From: Bog-473 sp035552095
GTDB lineage: Bacteria > Actinomycetota > Acidimicrobiia > Acidimicrobiales > RAAP-2
DNA: 64,000 nucleotides
NCBI GenBank assembly: GCA_035552095.1
Contig: DASZMA010000128.1
Span: 9,979 to 73,978, forward strand
Direction of reading: 5' to 3'
The position numbers and the translations under genes are program-made. Positions 1 to 8,151 of this stretch are shown here, one piece after another. The notes under the pieces were generated by a model. It saw only the letters and a list, made by a program, of their open reading frames with translations. It searched no databases and was not told the DNA's origin. Each line of letters begins with the position of its first letter. The stretch's first letter is position 1.

Positions 1-1260
1 CGGGAGTTGTTCGCCGACATCGACGAATTCGATCGGTCCGAGGCCTGGCGAGGCGACGGGGCCGTGTCGATGCTGGCCTGGCTGCGGGAGCGGTGCGGCA
101 TCAGCAGCGCCACGGCCCGGGTGTGGGCGGGGACATCCTCCAAGGTGGCGTCCCTGCCGCTCCTGACTGACGCATTCGCCGAGGGCTCCCTTTCGCTCGA
201 TGCGTTTGCCCCGCTGGCCGCAATGGCCACCCCCGAGACCGACGCCGAATTGGCGGAGGCTTCACCGGATTGGTCGGTTAGGCAGATCCGGGATCTGGCC
301 CGGTGGAAGCGGGGAGCGACCAAGGATGCGGCGGCACGGCGGTTCGAGCACCGTTCCCTGCACTGCAACGACGCCCAGCGCACCATCTGGGCCGCCTTCA
401 CCGATGACGACTACGCGGTCGCCAAGTCGTCGTTGCTCAATCTGGCGGCGCGTCTTGACCGGCGCGGCGCGGCGTCGGAGGGTGAGGCGGGGTACGTGCC
501 GCTCGACCAGCGGTTGTACGACGCGCAGATGGAGTTGTATCGAGCGGGTTGGAGTGGCGGTGGCGGTGGCGGTGGTAGCGGTGGTGGCGGTTGGAGCCGT
601 GGTGATGGCGGTGATGGCGGTGGTAGCGGTGGTGGTCCTCGGTTCCGGCCCACGGTGATCGTGCATGCCCCGTTGGACCTGCTCTTGGGGATCGGCGGGG
701 ACCTGGGAGCCAATGGGGAGGGGAGCTGGAGTGGGGGCGGGGATGATTCCGGCGGCGGGGGATCTGTGGCCGAGATTCAGGGTGTGGGCCCTGTCTCCGT
801 GGAGGTGGCCCGTCGTTTGGCTTGTGACGCCGACATCATCCTCTCAGTGGAGGGAAGGGACGGCTCTATTCTCGACCAGGGCCGAGCCAGCCGTGACCCG
901 TCGGTCGCCCAACGGATTGAGATCGCCCGTCGAGACAAGGGCTGTCGGTTCCCTGACTGCACCTTTGTCGACTTCACTCAGCCCCACCACGTGGTCCACT
1001 GGACATTGGGCGGCTTGACGGATTTGGACAACCTGATCTCGCTCTGCAAACGACATCACAACGCAGTCCACGAGTCGGGCTGGCATATGGAGGGCGACGC
1101 CAACGGGAAGATGACCTTCATAGGCCCTCATGGGCAGGTCAAGACGTCGTTGCCGTCGCCGACGTGGAAGATGAGCTCGGGGCGGGCGGGGAAGGCGGGG
1201 CGGGCGGGGCCGAATACCGGGCCGAATACTGAGCCGAGGCAGGGTCCGCTGCGGCGTTGA
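1..1260 (+). CDS. HNH endonuclease / DUF222-type protein (5' partial)
   Basis: The reading frame is open from the first base, so the start lies outside the window. The N-terminal part is helical and resembles the DUF222 (13E12 repeat) domain common in actinobacteria. A Gly/Ser tract lies at about 541-640. The C-terminal HNH module is clear: CRFPDC near 945-962, PHHVVHW near 985-1005 and LCKRHHNAVH near 1040-1070, which fits a zinc-supported HNH nuclease fold. Such proteins are multicopy in many actinobacterial genomes; their role is not settled and some are thought to be mobile or nuclease-like. The Gly-rich linker is low complexity and probably unstructured. It is convergent with the bsaP-like gene. 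Confidence 0.8.
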   Translation, partial: RELFADIDEFDRSEAWRGDGAVSMLAWLRERCGISSATARVWAGTSSKVASLPLLTDAFAEGSLSLDAFAPLAAMATPETDAELAEASPDWSVRQIRDLARWKRGATKDAAARRFEHRSLHCNDAQRTIWAAFTDDDYAVAKSSLLNLAARLDRRGAASEGEAGYVPLDQRLYDAQMELYRAGWSGGGGGGGSGGGGWSRGDGGDGGGSGGGPRFRPTVIVHAPLDLLLGIGGDLGANGEGSWSGGGDDSGGGGSVAEIQGVGPVSVEVARRLACDADIILSVEGRDGSILDQGRASRDPSVAQRIEIARRDKGCRFPDCTFVDFTQPHHVVHWTLGGLTDLDNLISLCKRHHNAVHESGWHMEGDANGKMTFIGPHGQVKTSLPSPTWKMSSGRAGKAGRAGPNTGPNTEPRQGPLRR

Positions 1261-1281
1261 GCGCCGGCGAAATGGAGTTGA

Positions 1282-1506
1282 TCAGGGTGAGGCCGATGTC
1301 AGTTCGGCGTGGTCGCGGCATCGAGCCACCCAGCCGGTCGGGATAACCGTCACCGTCATGCGCCGCCCGCATTCAGGACAGAAGCGGGGTGGGTCATAGG
1401 CGCGCCCGCAGCCGGGACAGTCGGCCGCCAATTGGCCACAGCCGGTGCAGTGGGCGGAGTGCGTGGAGTGCGCGGAGTTGGGGGCACCGCGGGGGAGATC
1501 GGTCAT
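1282..1506 (-). CDS. bsaP: Small Cys-rich protein, BsaP-like biotin synthase auxiliary protein
   Basis: This 74-residue protein begins 17 nt after the bioB stop on the same strand. Seven cysteines (20, 23, 30, 33, 43, 46, 63) form two CxxC pairs, a CPECGRRM motif and a final GWVARC. The FCxxCGRRM...GW.ARC.xH pattern matches what I recall of the mycobacterial biotin synthase auxiliary protein (BsaP, Rv1590 type), which is needed for BioB to make biotin. That identification rests on memory of the motif plus the gene order. A generic zinc-ribbon protein is the alternative. Confidence 0.72.
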   Translation of the reverse strand: MTDLPRGAPNSAHSTHSAHCTGCGQLAADCPGCGRAYDPPRFCPECGRRMTVTVIPTGWVARCRDHAELTSASP

Positions 1507-1523
1507 TGGAGCAGCCGGATCGG

Positions 1524-2600
1524 TCAGATGGCGGCAGTGAGGGCGCCGATGGGCATCCGCAGGTCGGCCAGCATCTGCAGGTCCTCGTCGCTGGAGCGGC
1601 CGAGGGTGGTCAGGTAGTTGCCCACGATCAGCGCGTTGATGCCGGCCGTCATGCCGATGGCCTGCAGGTCACGCAGAGTGACCTCCCGCCCGCCGGCGTA
1701 GCGCAGGATGACCGAGGGGAGGGCCAGGCGGAAGAGGGCGATCCAGCGGATCGCCTCCCACGCGCCGACCACCTCACGGTCGCCCAGCGGCGTGCCCGGC
1801 CGGGGGTTGAGGAAGTTGATGGGGACCTCGGTCGGCTCCAATTCCTGCAATTGGAGGAGGAGTTCGACCCGCTGGGCGTCGGACTCGCCCATGCCGATCA
1901 GGGCGCCACAGCAGAGCTCCATCCCGTTCTCCCGCACCAAGCGGCAGGTGTCGGCCCGCTCGTCCCAGGTGTGGGTGGTCACGATGGTCGGGAAGTAGGA
2001 GCGCGCCGTCTCGACGTTGTGGTTGTAGCGGTGCACGCCGCCGGCGGCCAGGCGGGTGGCCTGCTCCTCGGTGAGGATGCCGGCGCTGACCGCCACGTTG
2101 AGGCCGGTCTCACGCTGGATCAGGGGCACCAGCTCAAGCAGGCGCCCCATGGTGCGCTCGTCGGGGCCACGCACGGCCAGCACAATGCAGAACTCCGACG
2201 CCCCGAGGGCGGCCGTCTCGCGGGCGGCGGTGAGGACCTCATCCGTATCGAGGAAGGGGGTGGCCTTGACGGGCGTGTCGAAGCGGGAGGACTGGGAGCA
2301 GAAGTGGCAGTCCTCAGGGCAGCCACCGGTCTTGGCCGAGAGGATCCCCTCAATTTCCACCTCAGGCCCGCACCAGGACAGGCGCACCTGGTGGGCCAGC
2401 GAGGCCAGCGCCATGACGGCGCCGTCGGGCAGGCCGGCCAGAGCCTCCAATTCGGCGGCGCTCAGCAGGCGGCGCTCGTCGAGCAGGGCCCGCTCGGCGG
2501 TGGCGATCACGGCCCGTTCCGCCTCAGAAAGGGCGGCTTGGGGCAGGGGCGGTATGGCCGAAGGCGAATTCTTGAAGGCGACGGGGGTCTCGGTAGGCAC
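1524..2600 (-). CDS. bioB: Biotin synthase
   Basis: Radical-SAM enzyme that inserts sulfur into dethiobiotin, the last step of biotin synthesis. The protein carries the CxxxCxxC cluster motif (CPEDCHFC, Cys94, Cys98, Cys101) and typical BioB segments such as FLNPRPGTPL and AGGRE. The GTG at 2600 was chosen because a TACCTT box ends 7 nt upstream, which fits a leaderless transcript; an upstream GTG at 2663 would add 21 residues that do not look conserved. Length from 2600 is 358 residues, normal for the family. It is followed by the BsaP-like gene in the same transcription unit and is divergent from the acyl-CoA dehydrogenase. Confidence 0.93.
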   Translation of the reverse strand: MPTETPVAFKNSPSAIPPLPQAALSEAERAVIATAERALLDERRLLSAAELEALAGLPDGAVMALASLAHQVRLSWCGPEVEIEGILSAKTGGCPEDCHFCSQSSRFDTPVKATPFLDTDEVLTAARETAALGASEFCIVLAVRGPDERTMGRLLELVPLIQRETGLNVAVSAGILTEEQATRLAAGGVHRYNHNVETARSYFPTIVTTHTWDERADTCRLVRENGMELCCGALIGMGESDAQRVELLLQLQELEPTEVPINFLNPRPGTPLGDREVVGAWEAIRWIALFRLALPSVILRYAGGREVTLRDLQAIGMTAGINALIVGNYLTTLGRSSDEDLQMLADLRMPIGALTAAI

Positions 2601-2607
2601 GAGCCAC

Positions 2608-2613
2608 AAGGTA
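2608..2613 (-). promoter_or_regulatory. Putative -10 box (TACCTT) of leaderless bioB
   Basis: TACCTT read on the minus strand ends 7 nt before the GTG at 2600, and no Shine-Dalgarno sequence precedes that codon. The spacing places transcription start at or next to the start codon. Confidence 0.45.
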
Positions 2614-2675
2614 GTGGCAAGGTGTTGGCCTCCGGTAGCTGAGCCGAGCCGGACCGACCGCACAGGGAGTGTTGC

Positions 2676-3977
2676 ATGGCCTGGGATTTTTCAACGGAGC
2701 CCGAATTCGAGGAGAAGCTGGAGTGGATGCGCGCCTTCGTCAAGGAGGAGATCTTCCCGCTCGAGACGCTGGATCTGACCTACGACCAGGTCAAGGTGGT
2801 CGTGCGGCCGCTGCAGGACCAGGTCAAGGCGCAGGCGCTGTGGGCGGCCCACCTGCCGCCGGATCTGGGCGGGATGGGGTTCGGGCAGGTCAAGTTGGGG
2901 CTGATGAACGAGATCCTGGGCCAGTCGCCACTGGCGCCCTTGGTGTTCGGCAACAATGCGCCGGATTCGGGTAACGCCGAATTGCTGGCGGTGGGGATTG
3001 AGGCGTCGGGCAATGAGGAGCAGCGCCGGCTGTGGCTGCAGCCCTTGCTGGACGGGGATCTGCGGTCGGCCTTCTCCATGACCGAGCCGGGGACGGCCGG
3101 GTCGGACCCGACGCTGCTGGCCACCTCGGCGGTGCGCGACGGGGAGGAGTACGTGATCAACGGGCACAAGTGGTTCACGTCCAACGGGTCGGTGGCCGAC
3201 TTCCTAATTGTGATGGCGGTGACCAATCCCGACGTCCACCCCTACCAGGGCTCTTCCATGTTGATCGTGCCGGTGGGGACGCCGGGAGTGGACATTGTGC
3301 GTGACGTCTCGACCATGGACGACCCGCACACGCCGTACGGGCGGTTCGGGAACCACGCCGAGATTGTGTATCGAGATGTGCGGGTGCCGGTGGCGAACCT
3401 AATTGGGCGTGAGGGCTCCGGCTTCCAATTGGCGCAACAACGCTTGGGACCCGGGCGCATCCACCACTGCATGCGCTGGTTGGGCCAGTCGCGGCGGGCC
3501 TTCGACATGCTGTGCGAGCGGGCCGTCTCCCGGTACGCCCACGGGTCGTACCTGGCCGAGAAGCAGACCATTCAGAATTGGGTGGCCGAGTCCCTGGCTG
3601 AGATGCAGGCAGCCCGCCTCATGACCCTGCAGGCGGCCTGGAAGATGGACCAGGAGGGCCAGGCGGCGGCCCGGGTGGAGATCGCCATGATCAAGTACTT
3701 CGGCGCCGGGGTGCTCTACAACGTGATCGACCGGGCGCTGCAGGTGCACGGGTCGCTCGGGTATTCGAGTGATCTGCCGCTGGAATCGATGTATCGAGCG
3801 GCTCGGGCCGCACGGATCTATGACGGTCCCGATGAGGTGCACAAGCAGACCGTGGCCCGGCGGATCTTGAAGGGGTACGTGGCGGTCGACGTGCCGACCG
3901 AGCACATCCCGACCCGGCGGGCTGAGGCGCAGCGGCGGTTCGCCGATCTGTTGGAGACGCTGACGGTGGACGCCTGA
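2676..3977 (+). CDS. Acyl-CoA dehydrogenase
   Basis: FAD-dependent oxidation of an acyl-CoA to the enoyl-CoA in fatty-acid or related acyl catabolism. The 433-residue protein has the family layout: an N-terminal helical domain, the FAD-binding SAFSMTEPGTAGSDPT segment and the HKWFTSNGS strand, then a C-terminal four-helix domain with RALQVHGSLGYSSDLPLE and a YDGPDEVHK.VARRIL end. ATG 2676 has an AGGGAG ribosome binding site 6 nt upstream. Substrate cannot be told from sequence. It is divergent from bioB and convergent with the SDR gene; a GC-rich hairpin lies just after the stop. Confidence 0.93.
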   Translation: MAWDFSTEPEFEEKLEWMRAFVKEEIFPLETLDLTYDQVKVVVRPLQDQVKAQALWAAHLPPDLGGMGFGQVKLGLMNEILGQSPLAPLVFGNNAPDSGNAELLAVGIEASGNEEQRRLWLQPLLDGDLRSAFSMTEPGTAGSDPTLLATSAVRDGEEYVINGHKWFTSNGSVADFLIVMAVTNPDVHPYQGSSMLIVPVGTPGVDIVRDVSTMDDPHTPYGRFGNHAEIVYRDVRVPVANLIGREGSGFQLAQQRLGPGRIHHCMRWLGQSRRAFDMLCERAVSRYAHGSYLAEKQTIQNWVAESLAEMQAARLMTLQAAWKMDQEGQAAARVEIAMIKYFGAGVLYNVIDRALQVHGSLGYSSDLPLESMYRAARAARIYDGPDEVHKQTVARRILKGYVAVDVPTEHIPTRRAEAQRRFADLLETLTVDA

Positions 3978-3990
3978 GGGGTTGGGTGGC

Positions 3991-4007
3991 CCGGGCGCCT
4001 CGCCCGG
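3991..4007 (+). terminator. GC-rich hairpin after the acyl-CoA dehydrogenase
   Basis: CCGGGCG and CGCCCGG are perfectly complementary around a CCT loop, 14 nt after the stop at 3977. No T-run follows. It could serve either of the two convergent genes. Confidence 0.4.
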
Positions 4008-4010
4008 TGG

Positions 4011-4049
4011 CGCTCGCCCGCTCGCCGCTCGCCCGCTCGCCGCTCGCCC
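4011..4049. repeat. 15-nt tandem repeat between convergent genes
   Basis: The unit CGCTCGCCCGCTCGC occurs twice exactly (4011-4025, 4026-4040) followed by a partial third copy that runs up to the stop codon of the SDR gene. Confidence 0.8.
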
Positions 4050-4052
4050 CCG

Positions 4053-4829
4053 CTACATCATCCCGGCGATCTGATGACCGCCGTCGACGTGGATCACCTG
4101 CCCGTTGACGTAGGAAGCGGCCTCGCTACACAAGAAGACGACGACTCGGGCGATGTCCTCGGGCCGCCCGAGCCGACGGGTGGGGTTGGCGGCGGCCAGG
4201 CGGGCCTGCGTCGCCTCGGGCACATTGGTCGCCGCCGTCTCGGTGAGGATGAAGCCCGGGGCGATGGCGTTGGCTCGGATCCCGTCCCGGCCGTAACGGG
4301 TGGCCAGATGCCGGGTCAGCTGGTTGATGGCGGCCTTGGAGACGCCGTAAGCGATCCGGGTCGACTCGCCGATGGTGCTCGTCCCCGACGAGATATTCAC
4401 GATAGAACCCCCGCCCCGCTCGATCATCTTCGGGATGGCATACCGGGCCAGCAGCAGGGCGCCGCGGGCGTTCGTCTCCAGAACACGGTCCCAGACACCG
4501 AGGTCGATGCCGCCCGCATCGGTATCGAGCCGGGGGTGCGACCAGGCCGCATTGTGGTCGAGGCAGTCGATGCCGCCGAATTGGGCGGCGGCCAGGTCGA
4601 CGAAGGAGGCCACCGACTCCTCCTGCCGCACGTCGCATGAGGCGGCCAGGGCCCGGCCCCCGGACCGGACGATCTCCTGGGCGATGGCCTCGGCCCTCTC
4701 GAGGGCGGCGTCGCCGACCTCCCCGATGGCGACCGAGGCCCCCTCCCGGGCCAGCAGGAGCGCGGTGGCCCGTCCGATGCCCGAGGCCCCACCGCTGAGG
4801 AGTACTACCTTGCCATCGAGCGGTCCCAC
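4053..4829 (-). CDS. SDR-family oxidoreductase
   Basis: NAD(P)-dependent short-chain dehydrogenase/reductase of 258 residues, a typical length. The Rossmann motif GGASGIGRA is near the N terminus; NISSG and YGVSK give the catalytic Ser, Tyr and Lys; the C terminus has the usual NAIAPGFI.T and YVNGQVIHVDGG segments. The usual NNAG loop reads HNAAW, an unusual variant. GTG 4829 lies 5 nt after the P450 stop, so the two are translationally close. It is the last gene of a six-gene minus-strand operon. Substrate is unknown; a hydroxyl or ketone product of the P450 is an inference from position. Confidence 0.9.
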   Translation of the reverse strand: MGPLDGKVVLLSGGASGIGRATALLLAREGASVAIGEVGDAALERAEAIAQEIVRSGGRALAASCDVRQEESVASFVDLAAAQFGGIDCLDHNAAWSHPRLDTDAGGIDLGVWDRVLETNARGALLLARYAIPKMIERGGGSIVNISSGTSTIGESTRIAYGVSKAAINQLTRHLATRYGRDGIRANAIAPGFILTETAATNVPEATQARLAAANPTRRLGRPEDIARVVVFLCSEAASYVNGQVIHVDGGHQIAGMM

Positions 4830-4834
4830 GCCGA

Positions 4835-6136
4835 TCAGGCCGTGAAGACCAACGGCGCCCGGTGGACGCCGGCGATGACGGGGCTGGCGGTGCGTTCGAC
4901 CGGGCCGGCGGGGGCGATGGTGACGAAGCGGGTGAGGAGCTGGTCCAGGACGGTGCGGGCCTCGAGTCGGGCCAAGGCGGCACCGAGACAGAAGTGCGGC
5001 CCGAAGCCGAAACTGACATGCGGGTTGGGGTGGCGATCGATGCGAAGGTGGCCGGCGTCGGGCCCGAACACCTCTTCGTCGCGATTGGCCGAGGCGTAAA
5101 TCAAGAGCACCGGATCTCCGGCCTCGATGGCCTGGCCGCGCACCGTGGTGGGAGCGGTCGCCGTGCGCATGAAGGAGATCACCGGAGTCGTCCAGCGCAG
5201 GAGTTCCTCGACGGCGCCGGGGAGGAGCGAGCGATCCTCCCGCAGGGCGGCCCACTGCTCGGGGTGCTCCGCCAACGCCGCTAGGCCTCCCGAGAGCAGG
5301 TTGCGGGTGGTCTCGTTGCCGGCCACCAGGAGCTGGATCAAGAACATGGCGAGTTCGGCTTCGCTCAATTGGTCCCCGCCGGCGTCCTCGTTCTCGCCCC
5401 CGCCGGCGCCATCGGCGGACTCGTGAGGCATCGAAACGGTGGCCAGCGCCGACACCACATCGTCGGCCGGGGCCAGCCGGCGCTCATTGGCCACACCGAT
5501 CAGGTACTCCCACATCTCGCCCTGGAGCCGACCCCGTTCCTCCTCGGATCGCTCGTTCTCACCTGGGATGACCGCCTCGGACCATTCGAAGAAGCGGGGC
5601 CACTGCTCGCCGTCCACGCCGAGGAGCTCGCAGATGACCTGGAGGGGGTAGGGGATGGAGAGCGTCGGCACGATATCGACGGGCGCGCCCGAGGGAATGA
5701 GATCGATCAGGGCCCGGGCCTTGGCGGTGACCCCGTCTTCCATCAGCCGCACCATCGACGGCTTGAAGGCCGGCTGGACCAGGCGGCGGTATCGGGTGTG
5801 CTGCGGCGGGTCGGTGTGCATCATGGTCGGCGGCGAGTCGTACCTCGTCCCGATCTCGTCGGTCAGGATCCCCCGTGAGGAGCAGAAGGCCTCGGGGTCG
5901 GTGCCGATGGAGGAGACCTCGGGGTGGGTGGCCACAGCCCAGAAACCGCCGGCCCGCTCATCAGGGTCATGCCAGGAGACCGGGGCCGTCTCCCGAAGCT
6001 CGGCGTAGAGCACGAACGGGTCACCGTGCTGGTACAGATGGGGGTCGGTGAGGCGCTTGGCCAGGGCCGAGCCCGGTCGGGCTGAACCCGGCCGGCCCGA
6101 GCCCGGACGAGGAGGGTCGCCCACTGAGTCGGCCAT
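4835..6136 (-). CDS. Cytochrome P450
   Basis: Soluble bacterial P450 monooxygenase of 433 residues. The heme loop FGFGPHFCLG has the proximal ligand at Cys383; the I-helix motif AGNETTRN and the K-helix EELLRW (ExxR) are present. The protein lacks a membrane anchor and needs separate redox partners; no ferredoxin or reductase gene is adjacent. ATG 6136 follows the cupin gene stop by 12 nt. Neighbouring F420 oxidoreductase, amidase, cupin and SDR suggest a catabolic or tailoring pathway; the substrate cannot be read from the sequence. Confidence 0.93.
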   Translation of the reverse strand: MADSVGDPPRPGSGRPGSARPGSALAKRLTDPHLYQHGDPFVLYAELRETAPVSWHDPDERAGGFWAVATHPEVSSIGTDPEAFCSSRGILTDEIGTRYDSPPTMMHTDPPQHTRYRRLVQPAFKPSMVRLMEDGVTAKARALIDLIPSGAPVDIVPTLSIPYPLQVICELLGVDGEQWPRFFEWSEAVIPGENERSEEERGRLQGEMWEYLIGVANERRLAPADDVVSALATVSMPHESADGAGGGENEDAGGDQLSEAELAMFLIQLLVAGNETTRNLLSGGLAALAEHPEQWAALREDRSLLPGAVEELLRWTTPVISFMRTATAPTTVRGQAIEAGDPVLLIYASANRDEEVFGPDAGHLRIDRHPNPHVSFGFGPHFCLGAALARLEARTVLDQLLTRFVTIAPAGPVERTASPVIAGVHRAPLVFTA

Positions 6137-6148
6137 TCAGTCGCCCAC

Positions 6149-6622
6149 TCAGACGATGAGGCCGTTGGGGCGGGGATCGCCCTGGGCCTCGAGCAGGGCG
6201 TAATAGGCCTCGAGGATCCCGGGACCGTCGGTGACCGACTCCACCGAGCCGTCGGCGGCCAGGTTCAGCAGCGCCCCCTCAATTATGAAACAGACGTCGG
6301 TGTCGCCCACGTTGTCGTCGGGCACGTGCAGGGTGTGCACCGAATTGGCCGCCTCGTACAGGTAGGACCCCTCGGTCACGTAGAAGTCGTACTCGAGGTA
6401 GTGCCAGCGGCCGGCGGACGTGTAGGCGTCAACCGATCCGGTGTGGCGGTGGGTCTGGAGGAGAACCCCGGGGTTGAAGCGATTGAGGATGACCCAGGTG
6501 CCCCGGAGCGCATCGAAGCGGACCACTTTGAGCAGGACGCCGGTGCCGGTGTCGGCCCAGGGGGCATCGTCGGGACGCACGAGGCGCACGACGTCTTGTT
6601 CTTTTTCGCTGGCAATTGGCAC
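6149..6622 (-). CDS. Cupin-fold protein, 2,4'-dihydroxyacetophenone dioxygenase-like
   Basis: A 157-residue single-domain cupin. The metal-site pattern shows as LLQTHRHTGSVDAYT followed by a second motif around SVHTLHV, which fits the dihydroxyacetophenone dioxygenase-like cupins. GTG 6622 is preferred over an upstream start at 6724 because AAAGGAA sits about 8 nt before it and the longer form would overlap the amidase gene with a Pro-rich non-cupin stretch. The role is probably iron-dependent C-C cleavage or oxygenation of an aromatic or ketone intermediate, an inference from family and operon context. Confidence 0.75.
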   Translation of the reverse strand: MPIASEKEQDVVRLVRPDDAPWADTGTGVLLKVVRFDALRGTWVILNRFNPGVLLQTHRHTGSVDAYTSAGRWHYLEYDFYVTEGSYLYEAANSVHTLHVPDDNVGDTDVCFIIEGALLNLAADGSVESVTDGPGILEAYYALLEAQGDPRPNGLIV

Positions 6623-6680
6623 GGGTGGGGTTCCTTTCAGGCGGGGCGGGCGGTTGGGCGGGTCGGGTTGGGCGGGCGGG

Positions 6681-8120
6681 TCAGTTGGAGCTGGAGCTGG
6701 GAACAGGGGCGAGCACATCGACATTCAGGGCCGCTTCCAGGGCGGCCGCCGTACGCAACACGACCAGGTCGCCGTGTTGGGGTCCGATCAACTGCAGCCC
6801 AATTGGCAGGCCGCCCGTCGCCTCCGACGACAACCCAGCGCACACGGTGGCCGCCGGCGAGCGGGTCATGTTGAACGGATACGTGAACTGCACCCAATTG
6901 GCGGTGGACACGCCGTTGACCAGGCTGGAGCCCTCACCCACCAGCGGCGACAACCCGGCGCAGGTGGGCGTGATCAGGATCCGCACCTCGTGGAACAGTT
7001 CGACCAGGCGCAGGTTCATCAGGTGGAAGCGGTCGAAGATCTGCACCAACGCTTCGGCCGTCGTCGCCTCCGCCGCCTCGATAATGGCCCGCAGCACCAC
7101 GTCACTCTCACTCCAATTGGGGTGAGACATCAACGGGCGCATTGTCCGCAATTGACAGACGCCCATCAAGGTCAGGAAGTCGCCCACCGGGTTCTCGTCG
7201 AAGACGGTGTCGATGACCGACACCTCGGCGCCCAGCGACTCGAGCACCTCGACCGAGCGCTCGCAGACCCGCAGCACCTCGGCGTCGACGTCGGCGTAGC
7301 CCAGCGTGGGCGCCCAGGCCACCCGCACCGGCACGTGTGGGTCCTCCAGCGCGGCCAGCCACGACGCTTCGGGCCGGGGCAGGGCCCGCAGGTCGGAGGG
7401 GTCGGGGCCGACGGCCACGTCGAGCGCGGTGACCACGTCGGCGATGCGCCGGGCCATGGGGCCGCTGGTGGAGAGATCGAGCCAGCCGGGAGGCGCCGAG
7501 CCGCCACCGGGCACCCGCCCCAGCGAGGGCTTCATGCCCGAGAGGCCGCAACAGGCCGACGGAATGCGGATGGACCCGCCGCCGTCCGAACCCGTGGCCA
7601 GCGGCACCATGCCGGCGGCCAGGGCGGCGGCCGACCCGCCCGAGGAGCCGCCCGGCCCGTGCGCCGGGTTGAACGGGTTGGCGGTGGGCCCGAAGACGGC
7701 ATTGGTCGTGTTGGCCGACCAGGCGAACTCCGGCGTGTTGGTCTTGCCCACCACCACGCACCCGGCTGCCCGCAGCCGGGCCACGAACGGGATGTCCGCC
7801 GCCGCCGCCGGGACGTCGGCCAGCATCGGCGAGCCGCAGGTGGTGCGGTAGCCCACGGCGTCGTGGTTGTCCTTGACGGCGAGCGGGATGCCGGCCAGTG
7901 GTCCGGGATCACCGCCCGCGGCGATGACCTCATCCACCGCGGCGGCCTCCGCCAGCGCCCGCTCACCATCAACCGCCACGAAGGCGTTGTAGGTGGGGTT
8001 GAGGGCGGCGATGCGATCGAGCGCGGTCTGGGTCAGCTCACGGGCGCTGATGGTCTTGTTGCGCACCTGGCGGGAGAGGTCGGCGATGGAGGTGGTGCGG
8101 AAGTCCAGGTTCGTGGCCAT
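6681..8120 (-). CDS. Amidase signature family hydrolase
   Basis: Amide hydrolase of 479 residues with the Ser-cisSer-Lys triad visible: Lys83 in PLAVKDNHD, Ser159 in GPGGSSGGS and the nucleophile Ser183 in TGSDGGGSIR. The GatA-like length is normal but no gatB/gatC neighbours exist, so a role in tRNA amidation is unlikely. ATG 8120 begins MATNLDFRTTSIADL; an upstream in-frame start would run into the preceding gene. The gene lies 31 nt after the F420 oxidoreductase and 58 nt before the cupin gene. Confidence 0.9.
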   Translation of the reverse strand: MATNLDFRTTSIADLSRQVRNKTISARELTQTALDRIAALNPTYNAFVAVDGERALAEAAAVDEVIAAGGDPGPLAGIPLAVKDNHDAVGYRTTCGSPMLADVPAAAADIPFVARLRAAGCVVVGKTNTPEFAWSANTTNAVFGPTANPFNPAHGPGGSSGGSAAALAAGMVPLATGSDGGGSIRIPSACCGLSGMKPSLGRVPGGGSAPPGWLDLSTSGPMARRIADVVTALDVAVGPDPSDLRALPRPEASWLAALEDPHVPVRVAWAPTLGYADVDAEVLRVCERSVEVLESLGAEVSVIDTVFDENPVGDFLTLMGVCQLRTMRPLMSHPNWSESDVVLRAIIEAAEATTAEALVQIFDRFHLMNLRLVELFHEVRILITPTCAGLSPLVGEGSSLVNGVSTANWVQFTYPFNMTRSPAATVCAGLSSEATGGLPIGLQLIGPQHGDLVVLRTAAALEAALNVDVLAPVPSSSSN

Positions 8121-8151
8121 ATCTATGTTTAGGCCGATCCGGGCTGCCCGG

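Noticed and set aside
541..640. PE-PGRS-type Gly-rich protein
   Set aside because: The Gly tract is a linker in an HNH/DUF222 protein; no PE domain is visible.
6441..8132. 563-codon plus-strand frame across the amidase gene
   Set aside because: Shadow frame; the amidase triad is on the minus strand.
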